A DNA stretch of 64,000 bases from Streptomyces sp. CB02366 (GTDB lineage: Bacteria; Actinomycetota; Actinomycetes; Streptomycetales; Streptomycetaceae): NCBI RefSeq assembly GCF_001905905.1, contig NZ_LIVT01000001.1:62001-126000 (forward strand), in the 5' to 3' direction. Every line of letters starts with the position of its first letter. Position 1 is the first letter of the stretch. Below, in pieces: positions 15,942 to 25,600 of this stretch. The notes under the pieces are model-generated. The model was not told the origin of the DNA, searched no databases, and saw only the letters and a list, made by a program, of their open reading frames with translations. The position numbers were made by a program, and so were the translations under genes.

Positions 15942-17897
15942 TCAGGCGACCTTGACCCACTTCGCCTCGGAGGGGACGCCGTCCGTGTCCGTGACGAAGA
16001 GCATGTACCAGCCGGGCGGCACCAGTGTGGGGTCGTCCGGCACGGTCACGCTCACCTTGCCCTCGCCCTTCTCCAGGCCCAGTTCGATGGAGCGCTGCTC
16101 CACGTCGGTGGTGTGGGTGACGGCGCTCGGCCGCATCAGCCGGGCGGTGGCGATCCGGTCCGCGTCGGCGCTCCGGTACGTGACCGTCGTGCCGCGCTCG
16201 GCGTCCTCGGGGCCGTCCCCGATCACCGGGCGCTCGCCCTCGGCGCGGTGCAGGGCCGGCGGGGTGTAGATCTCCATCCGCTGTTCGAACTTGCCGAGCT
16301 TGGTGTTGTCCTTGTCGCCGTAGAGCGAGTCGGAGCCGAAGGTCGCCACCCGCCCGTCGGGCAGCAGCAGCGCCTCGGAGTGGTAGTTGCGCCCCACGGT
16401 CGGCTCGGCCGCCTCCTTGAAGGCGCCGGACTTCGGGTCGTAGAACTGCGCCTTCAGGATGTTGCTGGCCCCGCGCCCCCGGTAGTCCTCCGATCCGCCG
16501 CTGGTGAAGACGGTGTCGTCGGGCATGATCACGCTGTTCAGGTAACGGGTGCCCTGCGGCAGGTCGGGGCCCGCCTCGAAGGCCGGGTTCTCCTTCTTGA
16601 GGTCGATGACGGCCGTGCGCGCCGTGGACTTCTTGGACTCGCCGACCCCGCCGCCGCCGAGCACCATCACCTTCTGGTCCTGCACGGGCGGCAGCATCAG
16701 CGAGGCCGCCGTCTCCAGCTGGTCGGTGTCGGTCAGCCCGGGGACCTTGGTGAAGGTGTTCTTCTCGATGTCCCAGATGCCGGGCTCGCGCCCCTTGTCC
16801 GCCGGGCCGTAACCGGCGTTGGCGCCCGGGTAGAACAGCTTGCCGCCCTTGGTGAGGAACAGCGCCGGATAGGTCGGGAAGTAGTGGAAGGGGCCCTTGG
16901 ACCACTTCTTGGTCTTCGGGTCGTAGATCTCGTTGTCGCCCGGCAGGATCGCGCCGACGTCGTCGAGTCCGGAGACGGAGAGCACCCGGCCGTCCTCCAG
17001 GCCGACGAGGGTGGGGTACCAGCGGGCCTCCTTCATGGGATCGACCTTGATGTACTTCTCCGCCGTGGGGTCGAACTCGTAGGCGGCGCGGATCCCCTGG
17101 AAGTCCTGCTTGTCCATGGTGATCTTCTCGGCCAGCCCGTAGGAGTTGTCGGCGTCCTTGCCCTTCAGCCCGACGATCTCGTACTGCGCGGCCTCCGGCG
17201 CCACCGCCTCGGGGCCCTCGTCCACCGCCTCGACGAAGACCCGCTGCTCGGCTGCGGTCACCTTGGTCTTCCACGGCTTCATCTGGCCGCTCTCGAAGTA
17301 GTCGACGTCGAACTCGCGCTTGGCCTGGGGGACGGTGACGTCGAACTTGGCGACGTACTCCTTGCCGGAGGCCGAGCGGAAGACGGTGCCCTTCTTCAGT
17401 TTCAGCGGCTTGTCCGGGTTCTCGTTCTTGACCCGCATGCCGCCGCCGGCCCGCTTCACCTTGTCGTCGAGCACCTCGTAGCGGGCGGTGCCGCCCGCGA
17501 TCAGGAGGCGGCCGTCGGGGAGCTGGGCGTGGCCGCCGCAGAAGAAGTCCTCGGGGGTGGGGATCTTCTGGAAGGTGTTCTCGGCCGGATCCCACAGCAC
17601 GGTGTCGAAGGTGCCTTCGTCGAAGTGCTTCTGGTCGTTGCCGGAGCCCGCGACGATGAGCACCTTCCCGGTGTGCAGGAGCGCCGCGTGGATGGCGTTG
17701 GTGCGGTACTCCTTCGGGATGTTCACACGCTCCCAGGAGCCGTACTCGGCCTTGTAGGCGGGCTGGTCGATCTTGTACGCGTGGTACCGGTCCTGCGCGA
17801 AGGACAGCGCGGCGGGCGCGTTCAGTCCGGCGAGCAGCACCACCGCGCCGCCGCCCAGAAGCGTCTTCTTCATCTTCTTCGAAGGCCGGTAGGCCAT
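15942..17897 (-). CDS. glxA: Galactose-oxidase-like radical copper oxidase GlxA
   Basis: 651 residues. An N-terminal membrane-anchor helix (KKTLLGGGAVVLLAGLNAPAAL, residues 10-31) is followed by kelch-type propeller repeats (LPDGRLLIAGG, LPDGRVATFGSD, VMVLGGGGVG). Residues needed for a Tyr-Cys radical copper site are visible: Cys120 in DFFCGGHAQLPDGR, Trp/Tyr at 293-294 in EARWYPTLVGL, the Tyr-His pair in GRNYHSEALLLPDGR and a later His in AVTHTTDVEQR. The C-terminal domain (GEGKVSVTVPDDPTLVPPGWYMLFV) is the usual beta sandwich. GlxA works with CslA at hyphal tips to finish a beta-glucan-like polymer needed for aerial growth. Its ATG lies three bases after the cslA stop, so the pair is an operon. 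Confidence 0.93.
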   Translation of the reverse strand: MAYRPSKKMKKTLLGGGAVVLLAGLNAPAALSFAQDRYHAYKIDQPAYKAEYGSWERVNIPKEYRTNAIHAALLHTGKVLIVAGSGNDQKHFDEGTFDTVLWDPAENTFQKIPTPEDFFCGGHAQLPDGRLLIAGGTARYEVLDDKVKRAGGGMRVKNENPDKPLKLKKGTVFRSASGKEYVAKFDVTVPQAKREFDVDYFESGQMKPWKTKVTAAEQRVFVEAVDEGPEAVAPEAAQYEIVGLKGKDADNSYGLAEKITMDKQDFQGIRAAYEFDPTAEKYIKVDPMKEARWYPTLVGLEDGRVLSVSGLDDVGAILPGDNEIYDPKTKKWSKGPFHYFPTYPALFLTKGGKLFYPGANAGYGPADKGREPGIWDIEKNTFTKVPGLTDTDQLETAASLMLPPVQDQKVMVLGGGGVGESKKSTARTAVIDLKKENPAFEAGPDLPQGTRYLNSVIMPDDTVFTSGGSEDYRGRGASNILKAQFYDPKSGAFKEAAEPTVGRNYHSEALLLPDGRVATFGSDSLYGDKDNTKLGKFEQRMEIYTPPALHRAEGERPVIGDGPEDAERGTTVTYRSADADRIATARLMRPSAVTHTTDVEQRSIELGLEKGEGKVSVTVPDDPTLVPPGWYMLFVTDTDGVPSEAKWVKVA

Positions 17898-17900
17898 GGC

Positions 17901-19715
17901 TCAGTTCCCTCCTGCGGTGGTGGTGGCGGTGGTGCCCGCCGTCGCGGTGGTGGTGGACGGCGACGGGGCCGGGGCGGTGGGGACGTACGCCGCCCCGGAC
18001 GAGGGGGGCGCGGGGACGGGGACGGCACGGGCGGTCTCGGCCCGCCTGTCCTGCCGGACGGTCCAGGCCCACACGGCGACCGGGGCGAGGCAGATCGCCA
18101 GGCCGAGCGCCGCCCAGGTCCGCATCGCGGCGTGGGTGTGGTCCAGGACGACGGACGCGGCGAGCGAGGAGAGCAGGACCGCCGCCCAGAAGAGGTGGAT
18201 ACGGAAGGTGAGCAGCCGGTCCGGGGACGCCTGGCCGCCCTTGGGCGTGACGACGAACCGGCCGTCGGTCCGCAGCACGGCCGAGCCCAGCGACCTCAGG
18301 TAGACGGGGGCGGAGAGCGCGGACATGGCCATGCCGGCGAGGCCGCCGGAGCCCTCGGGCTCGTGCGGCGAGACGTTGTGCCGGCGGTTCCAGAGGTAGA
18401 GGCCGATCTGGAGCGCGGCGGCGTCGCTGTAGAGCATCAGCCAGATGGAGGCGGCGACCTGGGTGCCGGAGGCTCCGAGCCAGAGGAACAGCACGCAGCT
18501 GAAGACGCCGAGCAGCCAGTTGACGGCGGTCATCGGGTAGTAGACGAGCATCAGCGTGTAGCTGAGGAGGCGGCCGGGGGGCATCCGGAACAGCGCCTTG
18601 CCGTACTGCTTGAACAGCGTCTCGTAGGTGCCCCGCGACCAGCGCATCTGCTGGGTGAAGAAGTCCGTCCAGGAGGCGGGGCCCTCGCCCACGGCCAGCA
18701 CGTCGGGGGTGTAGACGGACCGCCAGTGGCGTCCGGTGCGCGGGTTGCGGCGGCGGTGGATCTCGAAGCCGGTGGCCATGTCCTCGGTGATCGAGTCGTA
18801 CAGGCCGCCGACCTGTTTGAGCGCCGCGATGCGCACGATGTTGTTGGTGCCGACGAACATCGGGGCGCCGTAGCGGTTGCCCGCGCGCTGGATCAGGGCG
18901 TGGAAGAGGAACTGCTGCGACTCGGCGGCCTTGGTGACGGCCGAGTCGTAGTTGCCGTAGACCTGCGGTCCGACGACGAAGGCGACGTCCGGGTCGCGGA
19001 AGTAGCCCATCATCCGCTCCAGGAAGTTGGGCATGGGCACGTGGTCGGTGTCGACGGAGGCGAAGAACTCGTAGTCGTCGCCGTGCAGCGCGATCCAGGC
19101 GTTGTAGTTCCCGTGCTTGGTCCTCGCCTTGTGCACGCCCTTGTCGCGGTTCCACTCCGGAACCCCGCGCCGGGTGAAGTGGTGGACGCCCAGCTCGGCG
19201 CAGAGCATCCGGGCCCCGGGGTCGTCGCCCTCGTCGAGCAGCCAGACGTCCAGCGGGCCGTCGTGCACGAGCCGCACGGCCCCCTTGAGGGTGGCGCGGA
19301 CCATGGAGAGCGGTTCCTTGCCGGGGACGTACGTGGTCAGGAAGGCGACCCGGGTGCCGGGCTCGGGCGTCACCGGGACCGGATCCCGCGCGACGAGGGT
19401 GGCGTGCGCGATGGAGACCACGTTGACCAGCATGAACAGCTCGATCAGCGCGATCGACACGAGCATCGCGGTGTCGGCCGCGACCAGCCACCACTCCCCG
19501 TTCTCCCGCTCGGTCCAGTGCGTGGGCCAGACCAGGTACAGCAGGAGGACGCCGGTGAGCACCGGGGCGAGGGTCATCAGCAGGACGGCTCTTATTCGGT
19601 GCTTCTCCGTCGAGAGCAGGCTCCTGTACCGCACCCGGTACCCGGTCGGGTCCGGCTCCGTGAGCGGTCCCGCGAGCCGGCTGTAGGTGTCGTAGTCGTA
19701 GCCCTCCGACCGCAC
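17901..19715 (-). CDS. cslA: Cellulose-synthase-like glycosyltransferase CslA
   Basis: 604 residues from GTG 19715, which has GGGAGG four bases upstream; another in-frame GTG at 19727 has none. Two N-terminal membrane helices precede a GT2 domain with LLDEGDD, SVDTDHVP, SITEDMATG and the QxxRW motif (TQQMRWSRGTYE), i.e. the full D,D,D,QxxRW signature of processive beta-glycosyltransferases. Four or more C-terminal helices would form the export channel. It makes the tip-located glycan that GlxA oxidises; in known species it binds DivIVA at the tip. The codons CGA ATA AGA in HRIRAVLL are very rare in this GC-rich genome. The three-gene module faces inward on cslZ. Confidence 0.92.
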   Translation of the reverse strand: MRSEGYDYDTYSRLAGPLTEPDPTGYRVRYRSLLSTEKHRIRAVLLMTLAPVLTGVLLLYLVWPTHWTERENGEWWLVAADTAMLVSIALIELFMLVNVVSIAHATLVARDPVPVTPEPGTRVAFLTTYVPGKEPLSMVRATLKGAVRLVHDGPLDVWLLDEGDDPGARMLCAELGVHHFTRRGVPEWNRDKGVHKARTKHGNYNAWIALHGDDYEFFASVDTDHVPMPNFLERMMGYFRDPDVAFVVGPQVYGNYDSAVTKAAESQQFLFHALIQRAGNRYGAPMFVGTNNIVRIAALKQVGGLYDSITEDMATGFEIHRRRNPRTGRHWRSVYTPDVLAVGEGPASWTDFFTQQMRWSRGTYETLFKQYGKALFRMPPGRLLSYTLMLVYYPMTAVNWLLGVFSCVLFLWLGASGTQVAASIWLMLYSDAAALQIGLYLWNRRHNVSPHEPEGSGGLAGMAMSALSAPVYLRSLGSAVLRTDGRFVVTPKGGQASPDRLLTFRIHLFWAAVLLSSLAASVVLDHTHAAMRTWAALGLAICLAPVAVWAWTVRQDRRAETARAVPVPAPPSSGAAYVPTAPAPSPSTTTATAGTTATTTAGGN

Positions 19716-19819
19716 CGTGCCTCCCACTGTCGAACGGGTTGATATCCCTACAGAAGGGGACGGCTAACGGTGTGTCGACTCGGCAGGTCCGAGTGAGCGG
19801 TTTTCGGTCCGGAGCCGCG

Positions 19820-19852
19820 AAAACCCCCGGCCGTGTGGCGCCGGGGGCTTTT
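19820..19852 (-). terminator. Terminator after the thiamine-binding protein gene
   Basis: An 8-base GC stem (CCCCCGGC, 19824-19831, with GCCGGGGG, 19840-19847) is flanked by AAAA on the left and CTTTT on the right, a classic intrinsic terminator about 40 bases past the stop at 19888; its symmetry means it can act in both directions. Confidence 0.85.
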
Positions 19853-19887
19853 CGGGTGAACGCGGGAGGACCCGCGCGGACGGGTCG

Positions 19888-20181
19888 TCAGGTGGCGAGA
19901 TGACGCTCCACGGTCTCGACCTTCGAGGTCAGTCCGTCGGTGACGCCGGGCCGGATGTCGGCCTTCAGCACCAGGGAGACGCGCCCGGCGCGGGCCTCGA
20001 CGGCGGCCACGGCGCGCTTGACGACCTCCATGACCTCGTCCCACTCCCCCTCGACGGAGGTGAACATGGCGTCGGTGCGGTTGGGCAGCCCGGACTCGCG
20101 GACGACCCGTACGGCGTCGGCGACGTACTCCCCCACGTCCTCCCCGACGCCGAGGGGCGAGACGGAGAAGGCGACGATCAT
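19888..20181 (-). CDS. MTH1187-family thiamine-binding protein
   Basis: 97 residues from ATG 20181. The sequence [61 protein letters not shown] is typical of the MTH1187/YkoF-like (DUF77) family, small ferredoxin-fold proteins that bind thiamine or related compounds. Its ATG overlaps the TGA of the upstream DUF3817 gene (ATGA), so the two are translationally coupled. A strong terminator follows. The exact ligand here is unproved. Confidence 0.85.
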   Translation of the reverse strand: MIVAFSVSPLGVGEDVGEYVADAVRVVRESGLPNRTDAMFTSVEGEWDEVMEVVKRAVAAVEARAGRVSLVLKADIRPGVTDGLTSKVETVERHLAT

Positions 20182-20528
20182 GCGCTGACCGTGCCCTCGC
20201 GGCGGGCGCGGGCGGCGATGACGCCGTCGGCCTCGTACTTCTTGAGGAGCTTGTCGCCGTAGAGCCCGCCGAAGGGGATCAGGGACAGGAGGAAGAAGAG
20301 CGCGACGCGCCCCAGCGGCCACTTCGCCTTCATCCAGACGTCCAGCAGGAACACCGCGTAGATCACGAAGAGCGCGCCGTGGATCAGGCCGAGCGGCATC
20401 ATCAGGAAGTCGATGTCCGAGACGCGGCTGAGGACCGAGCCGAAGAGGATCAGGGCGGGGAAGGACAGCGCCTCGGGAATCGAGATGAGGCGCAGCCGGT
20501 GCAGGGCGGAAGCGGTCTTGATGTCCAC
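20178..20528 (-). CDS. DUF3817 family membrane protein
   Basis: 116 residues from GTG 20528 with GAAGG seven bases upstream. Three helices are seen ([63 protein letters not shown]) with the family core [41 protein letters not shown]. It resembles the protein at 11085-11411 (shared KAKWP[F/L]G and IHG motifs), so the window carries two distant paralogues. It is coupled by an ATGA overlap to a thiamine-binding protein. A Rex-like operator lies 34 bases before the start codon, suggesting redox control. Confidence 0.85.
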   Translation of the reverse strand: MDIKTASALHRLRLISIPEALSFPALILFGSVLSRVSDIDFLMMPLGLIHGALFVIYAVFLLDVWMKAKWPLGRVALFFLLSLIPFGGLYGDKLLKKYEADGVIAARARREGTVSA

Positions 20529-20561
20529 AGGGGCACCTTCGGTGAGAGGGGTCGCGTGAGC

Positions 20562-20579
20562 TTGTGAACGCACGCACAA
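20562..20579. promoter_or_regulatory. Rex-like operator before the DUF3817/thiamine-binding operon
   Basis: TTGTGAACGCACGCACAA matches the Streptomyces Rex operator TTGTGAACGCGTTCACAA at 15 of 18 positions by eye. It lies inside a perfect 7-base inverted repeat (GCTTGTG, 8-base spacer, CACAAGC; 20560-20581), 34 bases before the GTG at 20528. Rex senses NADH/NAD+ and represses respiratory genes. Confidence 0.5.
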
Positions 20580-20745
20580 GCCGTCCCCATTGTGGCATCG
20601 CGCCGGGACTCCTCCGGAGCCGGGGGCCGCCCGCCGGGCGCTCGTCCACGTCGCCGCATATCAGGGCCGGTCCGGGCGCGCATCCGGGGCGCGACGGTTC
20701 CGCGGGCCCTGGCCCGGCGGCCGGGCGGAGGGCTACCGTCAGGGC

Positions 20746-21384
20746 GTGGCGATGTTCCGACTCCAAGGCAGCAAGACGCTCGCGGTCGATCTGACCGGCG
20801 ACGCCGTCAAGGCCAAGAACGGCTCGATGGTCGCGTACGACGGCCGGATGGCCTTCAAGAAGCTGTCCGGCGGCGGTGAGGGCCTGCGCGGCATGGTGAC
20901 CCGCCGGCTGACCGGCGAACAGATGACGGTGATGGAGGTCTCCGGGCAGGGCACCTGCTATTTCGCCGACCGGGCGAGCGAGATCAATCTGGTCGCCCTG
21001 CACGGCGACACCCTGTACGTGGAGGCGAGCAATCTGCTGGCCACCGGCGCCGGGCTGCGCACGGGCACCACGTTCACCGGGCTGCGCGGCGGAGCGAGCG
21101 GCAACGGGCTGTTCACCACCACGGTGGAGGGGACCGGGCAGGCGGCGATCACGTCGGACGGCACGGCGGTGCTGCTGCGGGTGTCGCCGCGGTATCCGCT
21201 GACGGTCGACCCCGGCGCCTACATCGCCCACCAGGGGAGGCTCCAGCAGCACTTCCAGGCGGGGGTGAACTTCCGGACGCTGATGGGCGAGGGCTCCGGC
21301 GAGGCGTTCCAGATCCGCTTCGAGGGCGACGGCCTGGTCTACGTCCAGCCCAGCGAGCGCAACACGGTGGGGGGCGAGGTCTGA
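20746..21384 (+). CDS. AIM24 family protein, paralogue 1
   Basis: 212 residues from GTG 20746; a TACCGT box ends six bases before it, which favours a leaderless message starting at this codon, while the ATG at 20752 is an alternative. The chain is all beta with AIM24-family motifs: [64 protein letters not shown] and [23 protein letters not shown]24 proteins adopt a double-stranded beta-helix or TRAP-like fold; bacterial roles are unknown. There is no signal peptide. Two paralogues follow with overlapping starts, so the three are surely made together and may form a mixed oligomer. Confidence 0.88.
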   Translation: MAMFRLQGSKTLAVDLTGDAVKAKNGSMVAYDGRMAFKKLSGGGEGLRGMVTRRLTGEQMTVMEVSGQGTCYFADRASEINLVALHGDTLYVEASNLLATGAGLRTGTTFTGLRGGASGNGLFTTTVEGTGQAAITSDGTAVLLRVSPRYPLTVDPGAYIAHQGRLQQHFQAGVNFRTLMGEGSGEAFQIRFEGDGLVYVQPSERNTVGGEV

Positions 21385-22034
21385 TGCCGTTCCGGGAGAT
21401 CAACTCCAAGGTGGTCGAGGCGGTCCTCGTCCCGGGCCGGAAGGTGTTCAGCCAGCGCGGTGCGATGCTGGCGTACCGGGGCGAGGTGTCCTTCACCCCG
21501 AACATCCAGGGCGGCCGGGGCGGCTTCGCGTCGATGATCGGCCGGCGGGTGGCGGGCGAGGCGGTGCCGCTGATGACGGTCGAGGGGTCGGGCACGGTGA
21601 TGTTCGGCCACGGCGGCCACCACGTCCAGGTGATCGAGCTGTCCGGCGACACCCTGTACGTGGAGGCCGACCGGCTCCTCGCCTTCGACGGGACGCTCCG
21701 GCAGGGCACGATGTTCATGGGATCGCAGGGCGGGGTGATGGGCATGGTGCGCGGCCAGGTGACCGGCCAGGGCCTGTTCACCACGACGCTCCAGGGGCAC
21801 GGCGCGGTGGCGGTGATGGCGCACGGCGGGGTGATCGAGCTGCCGGTCACGCCCGGCCGGGAGGTCCACGTGGACCCGCAGGCCTACGTCGCCCACCACG
21901 GCGAGGTCCGCAACAAGCTGTCCACCGCCGTGGGCTGGCGGGACATGGTGGGGCGGGGTTCCGGCGAGGCGTTCCAGCTGGAGCTGAGCGGGAGCGGTGC
22001 GGTCTACGTCCAGGCGTCGGAGGAGAAGCTGTGA
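21384..22034 (+). CDS. AIM24 family protein, paralogue 2
   Basis: 216 residues. Its ATG shares one base with the stop of the previous gene (TGATG). It repeats the same motif order as its neighbour: [84 protein letters not shown] and [20 protein letters not shown]. Similarity to paralogue 1 is strongest in the second half. No membrane helix or signal peptide is visible. Function unknown; tandem arrangement indicates gene duplication followed by divergence. Confidence 0.88.
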   Translation: MPFREINSKVVEAVLVPGRKVFSQRGAMLAYRGEVSFTPNIQGGRGGFASMIGRRVAGEAVPLMTVEGSGTVMFGHGGHHVQVIELSGDTLYVEADRLLAFDGTLRQGTMFMGSQGGVMGMVRGQVTGQGLFTTTLQGHGAVAVMAHGGVIELPVTPGREVHVDPQAYVAHHGEVRNKLSTAVGWRDMVGRGSGEAFQLELSGSGAVYVQASEEKL

Positions 22035-22795
22035 GCACGCCCGTGGTCTTCGATCCGATGACGCTGCCCTCGGACGACAACGTCAACGCCTACACCTTCT
22101 GCGTGGAGCTCAAGGGGAGCCGGTGGTTCCTGCAGAAGGGGAAGATGATCGCCTACTACGGGCAGATCGCCTTCGACGGGATCGGCCACGGCCGGTTCGA
22201 CCGGCTGGTGCGCTCCAGTTTCCATTCGCCGCTGCACGCGAGCGACTGGGTGGTGGCCGAGGGCAGCGGGAAGATGCTGCTGGCGGACCGGGCGTTCGAC
22301 GTGAACTCCTTCGACCTGGAGGACGGCAACCTCACCATCCGGTCCGGGAACCTGCTGGCGTTCGACCCCTCGCTCGCGCTGAAGCAGTCGATCGTGCCGG
22401 GGTTCGTGACGCTGATCGGCACGGGGAAGTTCGTGGCCGCGTCCAACGGCCCGGTGGTGTTCATGGAACCGCCGCTGCGGGTCGATCCGCAGGCGCTGGT
22501 GGGCTGGGCCGACTGCCCCTCCCCCTGCCACCACTACGACCACGGCTACCTGACGGGTGTGATGGGCGGCATCCGGTCGTTGACGGGGATCGGCGGGACG
22601 TCGGGGGAGGAGCACCAGTTCGAGTTCGTCGGGGCGGGCACGGTGCTGCTCCAGTCGTCCGAGGCGCTGATGGCGGAGCGGGCGGCGGGCGTCGCGCCGA
22701 ACGAGCCGGGCGTCCCGGGAGGCGAGGGCCGGCCCGGCGCCGCCCCGCAGATGCCCGGCCAGCTGGGGGACCTCCAGCGCCGCTTCGGGTGGTGA
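22031..22795 (+). CDS. AIM24 family protein, paralogue 3
   Basis: 254 residues from a GTG that overlaps the previous stop by four bases (GTGA). It keeps the AIM24 core (LQKGKMIAYYGQIAFDGIG, VAEGSGKMLLADRAFDVN, LTIRSGNLLAFDPSL, PLRVDPQALVGWADCPSPCHHYDHGY, HQFEFVGAGTVLLQSSE) but is more divergent. A Cys/His cluster (CPSPCHHYDH) is absent from the other two and could bind metal. A disordered Pro/Gly-rich tail follows (GVAPNEPGVPGGEGRPGAAPQMPGQ). The third gene of a three-gene operon. Confidence 0.87.
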   Translation: MSTPVVFDPMTLPSDDNVNAYTFCVELKGSRWFLQKGKMIAYYGQIAFDGIGHGRFDRLVRSSFHSPLHASDWVVAEGSGKMLLADRAFDVNSFDLEDGNLTIRSGNLLAFDPSLALKQSIVPGFVTLIGTGKFVAASNGPVVFMEPPLRVDPQALVGWADCPSPCHHYDHGYLTGVMGGIRSLTGIGGTSGEEHQFEFVGAGTVLLQSSEALMAERAAGVAPNEPGVPGGEGRPGAAPQMPGQLGDLQRRFGW

Positions 22796-22932
22796 GCGGT
22801 AGTCTGCGGAGTGTGACGCCGCATGTCCGCGCCCCGGTGTCGGCACGTGCCGACGGGCCTGCCGCCTCCCCGGCGGACCGGGAGCGCCGGATGTCACACT
22901 CCCCCATTTCGTCCGGCTTTCAACTTCTTAGG

Positions 22933-22938
22933 TAGAAT
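22933..22938 (+). promoter_or_regulatory. Probable -10 box of leaderless absC
   Basis: TAGAAT ends six bases before the ATG at 22945, and no ribosome site is present in the short gap, so transcription likely starts at or next to the start codon. The A/T-rich block TTTCAACTTCTTAGG just upstream may hold regulator contacts. Confidence 0.55.
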
Positions 22939-22944
22939 CCACGT

Positions 22945-23421
22945 ATGGAGACCGAGACGGCCACCCGCTGGCTGAGCGACGCGGAGCAGTGCGCCTGGCG
23001 CACCCACCTGGACGTCAGCAGGCTGCTGACGCACCAGCTGGAGAAGGACCTCCAGCCGTTCGGCCTGACCATGAACGACTACGAGATCCTGGTCAACCTC
23101 TCCGAGTCGGACGAGCAGCGGATGCGGATGAGCGACCTCGCCGCCGCCACCCTCCAGTCCAAGAGCCGGCTCTCGCACCAGATCACCCGCATGGAGACCG
23201 CCGGACTGGTCCGCCGCACCCACTGCGAATCCGACCGGCGCGGACTGTTCGCGGTCCTCACCGAGCACGGCGCGGAGACCATGCGCAAGGTCGCCCCGCA
23301 CCACGTGGCCTCGGTGCGGCAGCACTTCATGGACCTACTCTCCCCCGAGGCGCTGGCCGAGCTGCACGCGGCGCTGACCCCGATCGCGGAGCACCTGCGC
23401 GGCAAGCGGGGCAAGCTGTAG
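22945..23421 (+). CDS. absC: MarR family regulator, AbsC homologue
   Basis: 158 residues with a MarR winged helix: LTMNDYEILVNLSESDEQRMRMSDLAAATLQSKSRLSHQITRMETAGLVRRTHCESDRRGLFAVLTEHG, wing motif SDRRG. Position next to the two-component pair and meaB, as recalled for S. coelicolor SCO5405, and the N-terminus METETATRWLSDAEQCAWR point to AbsC, which affects antibiotic production under zinc limitation by repressing a zincophore cluster. His and Cys residues (THCESD, VAPHHVASVRQHF) could serve zinc sensing. The message is probably leaderless. The symbol rests on remembered synteny, so treat it as likely, not proved. Confidence 0.75.
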   Translation: METETATRWLSDAEQCAWRTHLDVSRLLTHQLEKDLQPFGLTMNDYEILVNLSESDEQRMRMSDLAAATLQSKSRLSHQITRMETAGLVRRTHCESDRRGLFAVLTEHGAETMRKVAPHHVASVRQHFMDLLSPEALAELHAALTPIAEHLRGKRGKL

Positions 23422-23465
23422 GACGCGGGGCGCGGCGGCGACCGTCCCGCGCCCGCACCCGCGTC
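23422..23465. terminator. Terminator between absC and the sensor kinase gene
   Basis: An 8-base arm GACGCGGG (23422-23429) pairs with CCCGCGTC (23458-23465), with a further inner stem GCGCGG/CCGCGC and a small bulge. It separates the convergent absC and histidine kinase genes. Confidence 0.65.
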
Positions 23466-23482
23466 TTCGCCGAAGCCGGCCG

Positions 23483-24915
23483 TCACGTACGCCGGGCCGC
23501 GCGCGGCAGCCGGAGGCGGAAGGCCGCACCGCCCCCCTCCGCCCGGTGCACCGTCAGCGTGCCGCCGTGGCGGACGGCGACGTCCCGGGCGATGGCGAGC
23601 CCCAGGCCGGCTCCGCCCTCGTCCCGGCTGCGGGCGTCGTCGAGCCGGACGAACCGTTCGAAGATCCGTTCCCGCTCCTCCTCGGGAACGCCCGCCCCGT
23701 CGTCCCGCACCTCCACCCGTACGCCGCGCCCGTCCGCCGCCACCGACACCGCGACGTCCGTCTCCGCGTGCCGCTGGGCGTTGTCCAGCAGATTGCCGAC
23801 CACCCGGGACAGCTGCCCGCGCGACCCGTTCACCTCGAACGCCCCGCCCTCCGGGACCTCCACCGCCACCGCGGTCCGGTCCCCGGTGCGCTGCGACACC
23901 TCCTCCCGCACCAGCGCGCCCAGCTCCACCGTCCCCCCGCCGGGCTTCTCCCCCGCGTCCAGCCGGGCCAGCAGCAGCAGGTCCGCCGCCAGCGCCTGCA
24001 GCCGTACGGTGTCGGCGACCGCGCCCGGAAGGTCCAGCAGCTCCGGGTGGGCCTCGGCCACCTCCAGCTGGGTGCGCAGCGAGGCGATCGGGGAACGCAG
24101 TTCGTGCGAGGCGTCCGCGACGAACCGCCGCTGCCGCTCCACGGACGCCTCCAGGACCCTCAGCGTCTCGTTCGTCGTCCGGGCCAGCGCGGCGATCTCG
24201 TCCCGGGAGCCGGGCTCCGGCACCCTGCGGGCCAGATCCTCGGATGCGGTGATCGCCGCCATCTCGCGCCGGATGCCCTCCACGGGCCGCAGCGCGCGGC
24301 GGGTCACCAGCCAGGTCACCCCGGCGACGACCGCCAGGAGCACCGGCAGTCCGGTCAGCATGGCCCCGCGCACCGTGTCCACCGCTTCCTGCTCGGCGGC
24401 GAGGGGGGCGCCCGCGTACACGGTGAGGGTGACCCCCTCGGGGGTGGTGGCCTCGACGGCGGCGAAGCGGTAGTCGGCGGTGGTGCGGTCGACGGTGGCG
24501 GTGCCGTCGGAGAAGTCCGGGTCGTCGTCGGAGACCTGGCCCCGGCCGGGGCGGGCCTCCTCGCCCCCGTCGTCGCCGTCGTCGTCGCCGGGCGACGGTG
24601 AGGCCGCGGGGACCGGGGTGACGCCGCTCGCGCCGGTGCCGGTGACGGCCCGCAGCTCCTTCGAGACGAGGACGACGCGGTCCTCCTCGTCGACCACCTG
24701 GACCGGGTGGTCCTCCTCGTCGTCCGGCTCCACCTCCCTGTAGGGGGCGCCCGTGGCCAGCTCCCCGGCGACCTCGCGGGCCACCACCTCGGCCTGGAGG
24801 TCCGCCTGGTCGATCAGGTTGGCCCGCAGGACGAGGAGGACGGCGAGACCGGCCGCGACCAGGGCGACGGCGACGACCAGGGTGGCGCCGAGGGCGGCCC
24901 TGGCCCGGACGGACC

Positions 24916-24919
<4 letters not shown>
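23483..24919 (-). CDS. Two-component sensor histidine kinase
   Basis: 478 residues from a GTG that overlaps the stop of the response regulator (GTGA). Two membrane helices (GATLVVAVALVAAGLAVLLVL near residue 10; GLPVLLAVVAGVTWLVT near 175) bracket an extracellular loop of about 140 residues rich in Asp and Glu (EPDDEEDHP; SPGDDDGDDGGEEARPG). A HAMP-like linker follows, then the HisKA box FVADASHELRSPIASLR and an ATPase domain (NLLDNAQRHAETDV; VRDDGAGVPEEERERIFERF; GGAGLGLAIARDVAVRHGG). All catalytic boxes are intact. The acidic loop suggests sensing of cations or cationic compounds (inference). Its partners are the regulator just upstream and the acidic PepSY protein across the promoter. Confidence 0.92.
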
Positions 24920-25578
<659 letters not shown>

Positions 25579-25600
25579 GCGCACAGCCTCGCAAACTCCG

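Noticed and set aside
16113..19742. 1209-codon plus-strand frame across glxA and cslA
   Set aside because: It crosses two well-recognised minus-strand genes and a gene boundary, with no domain of its own.
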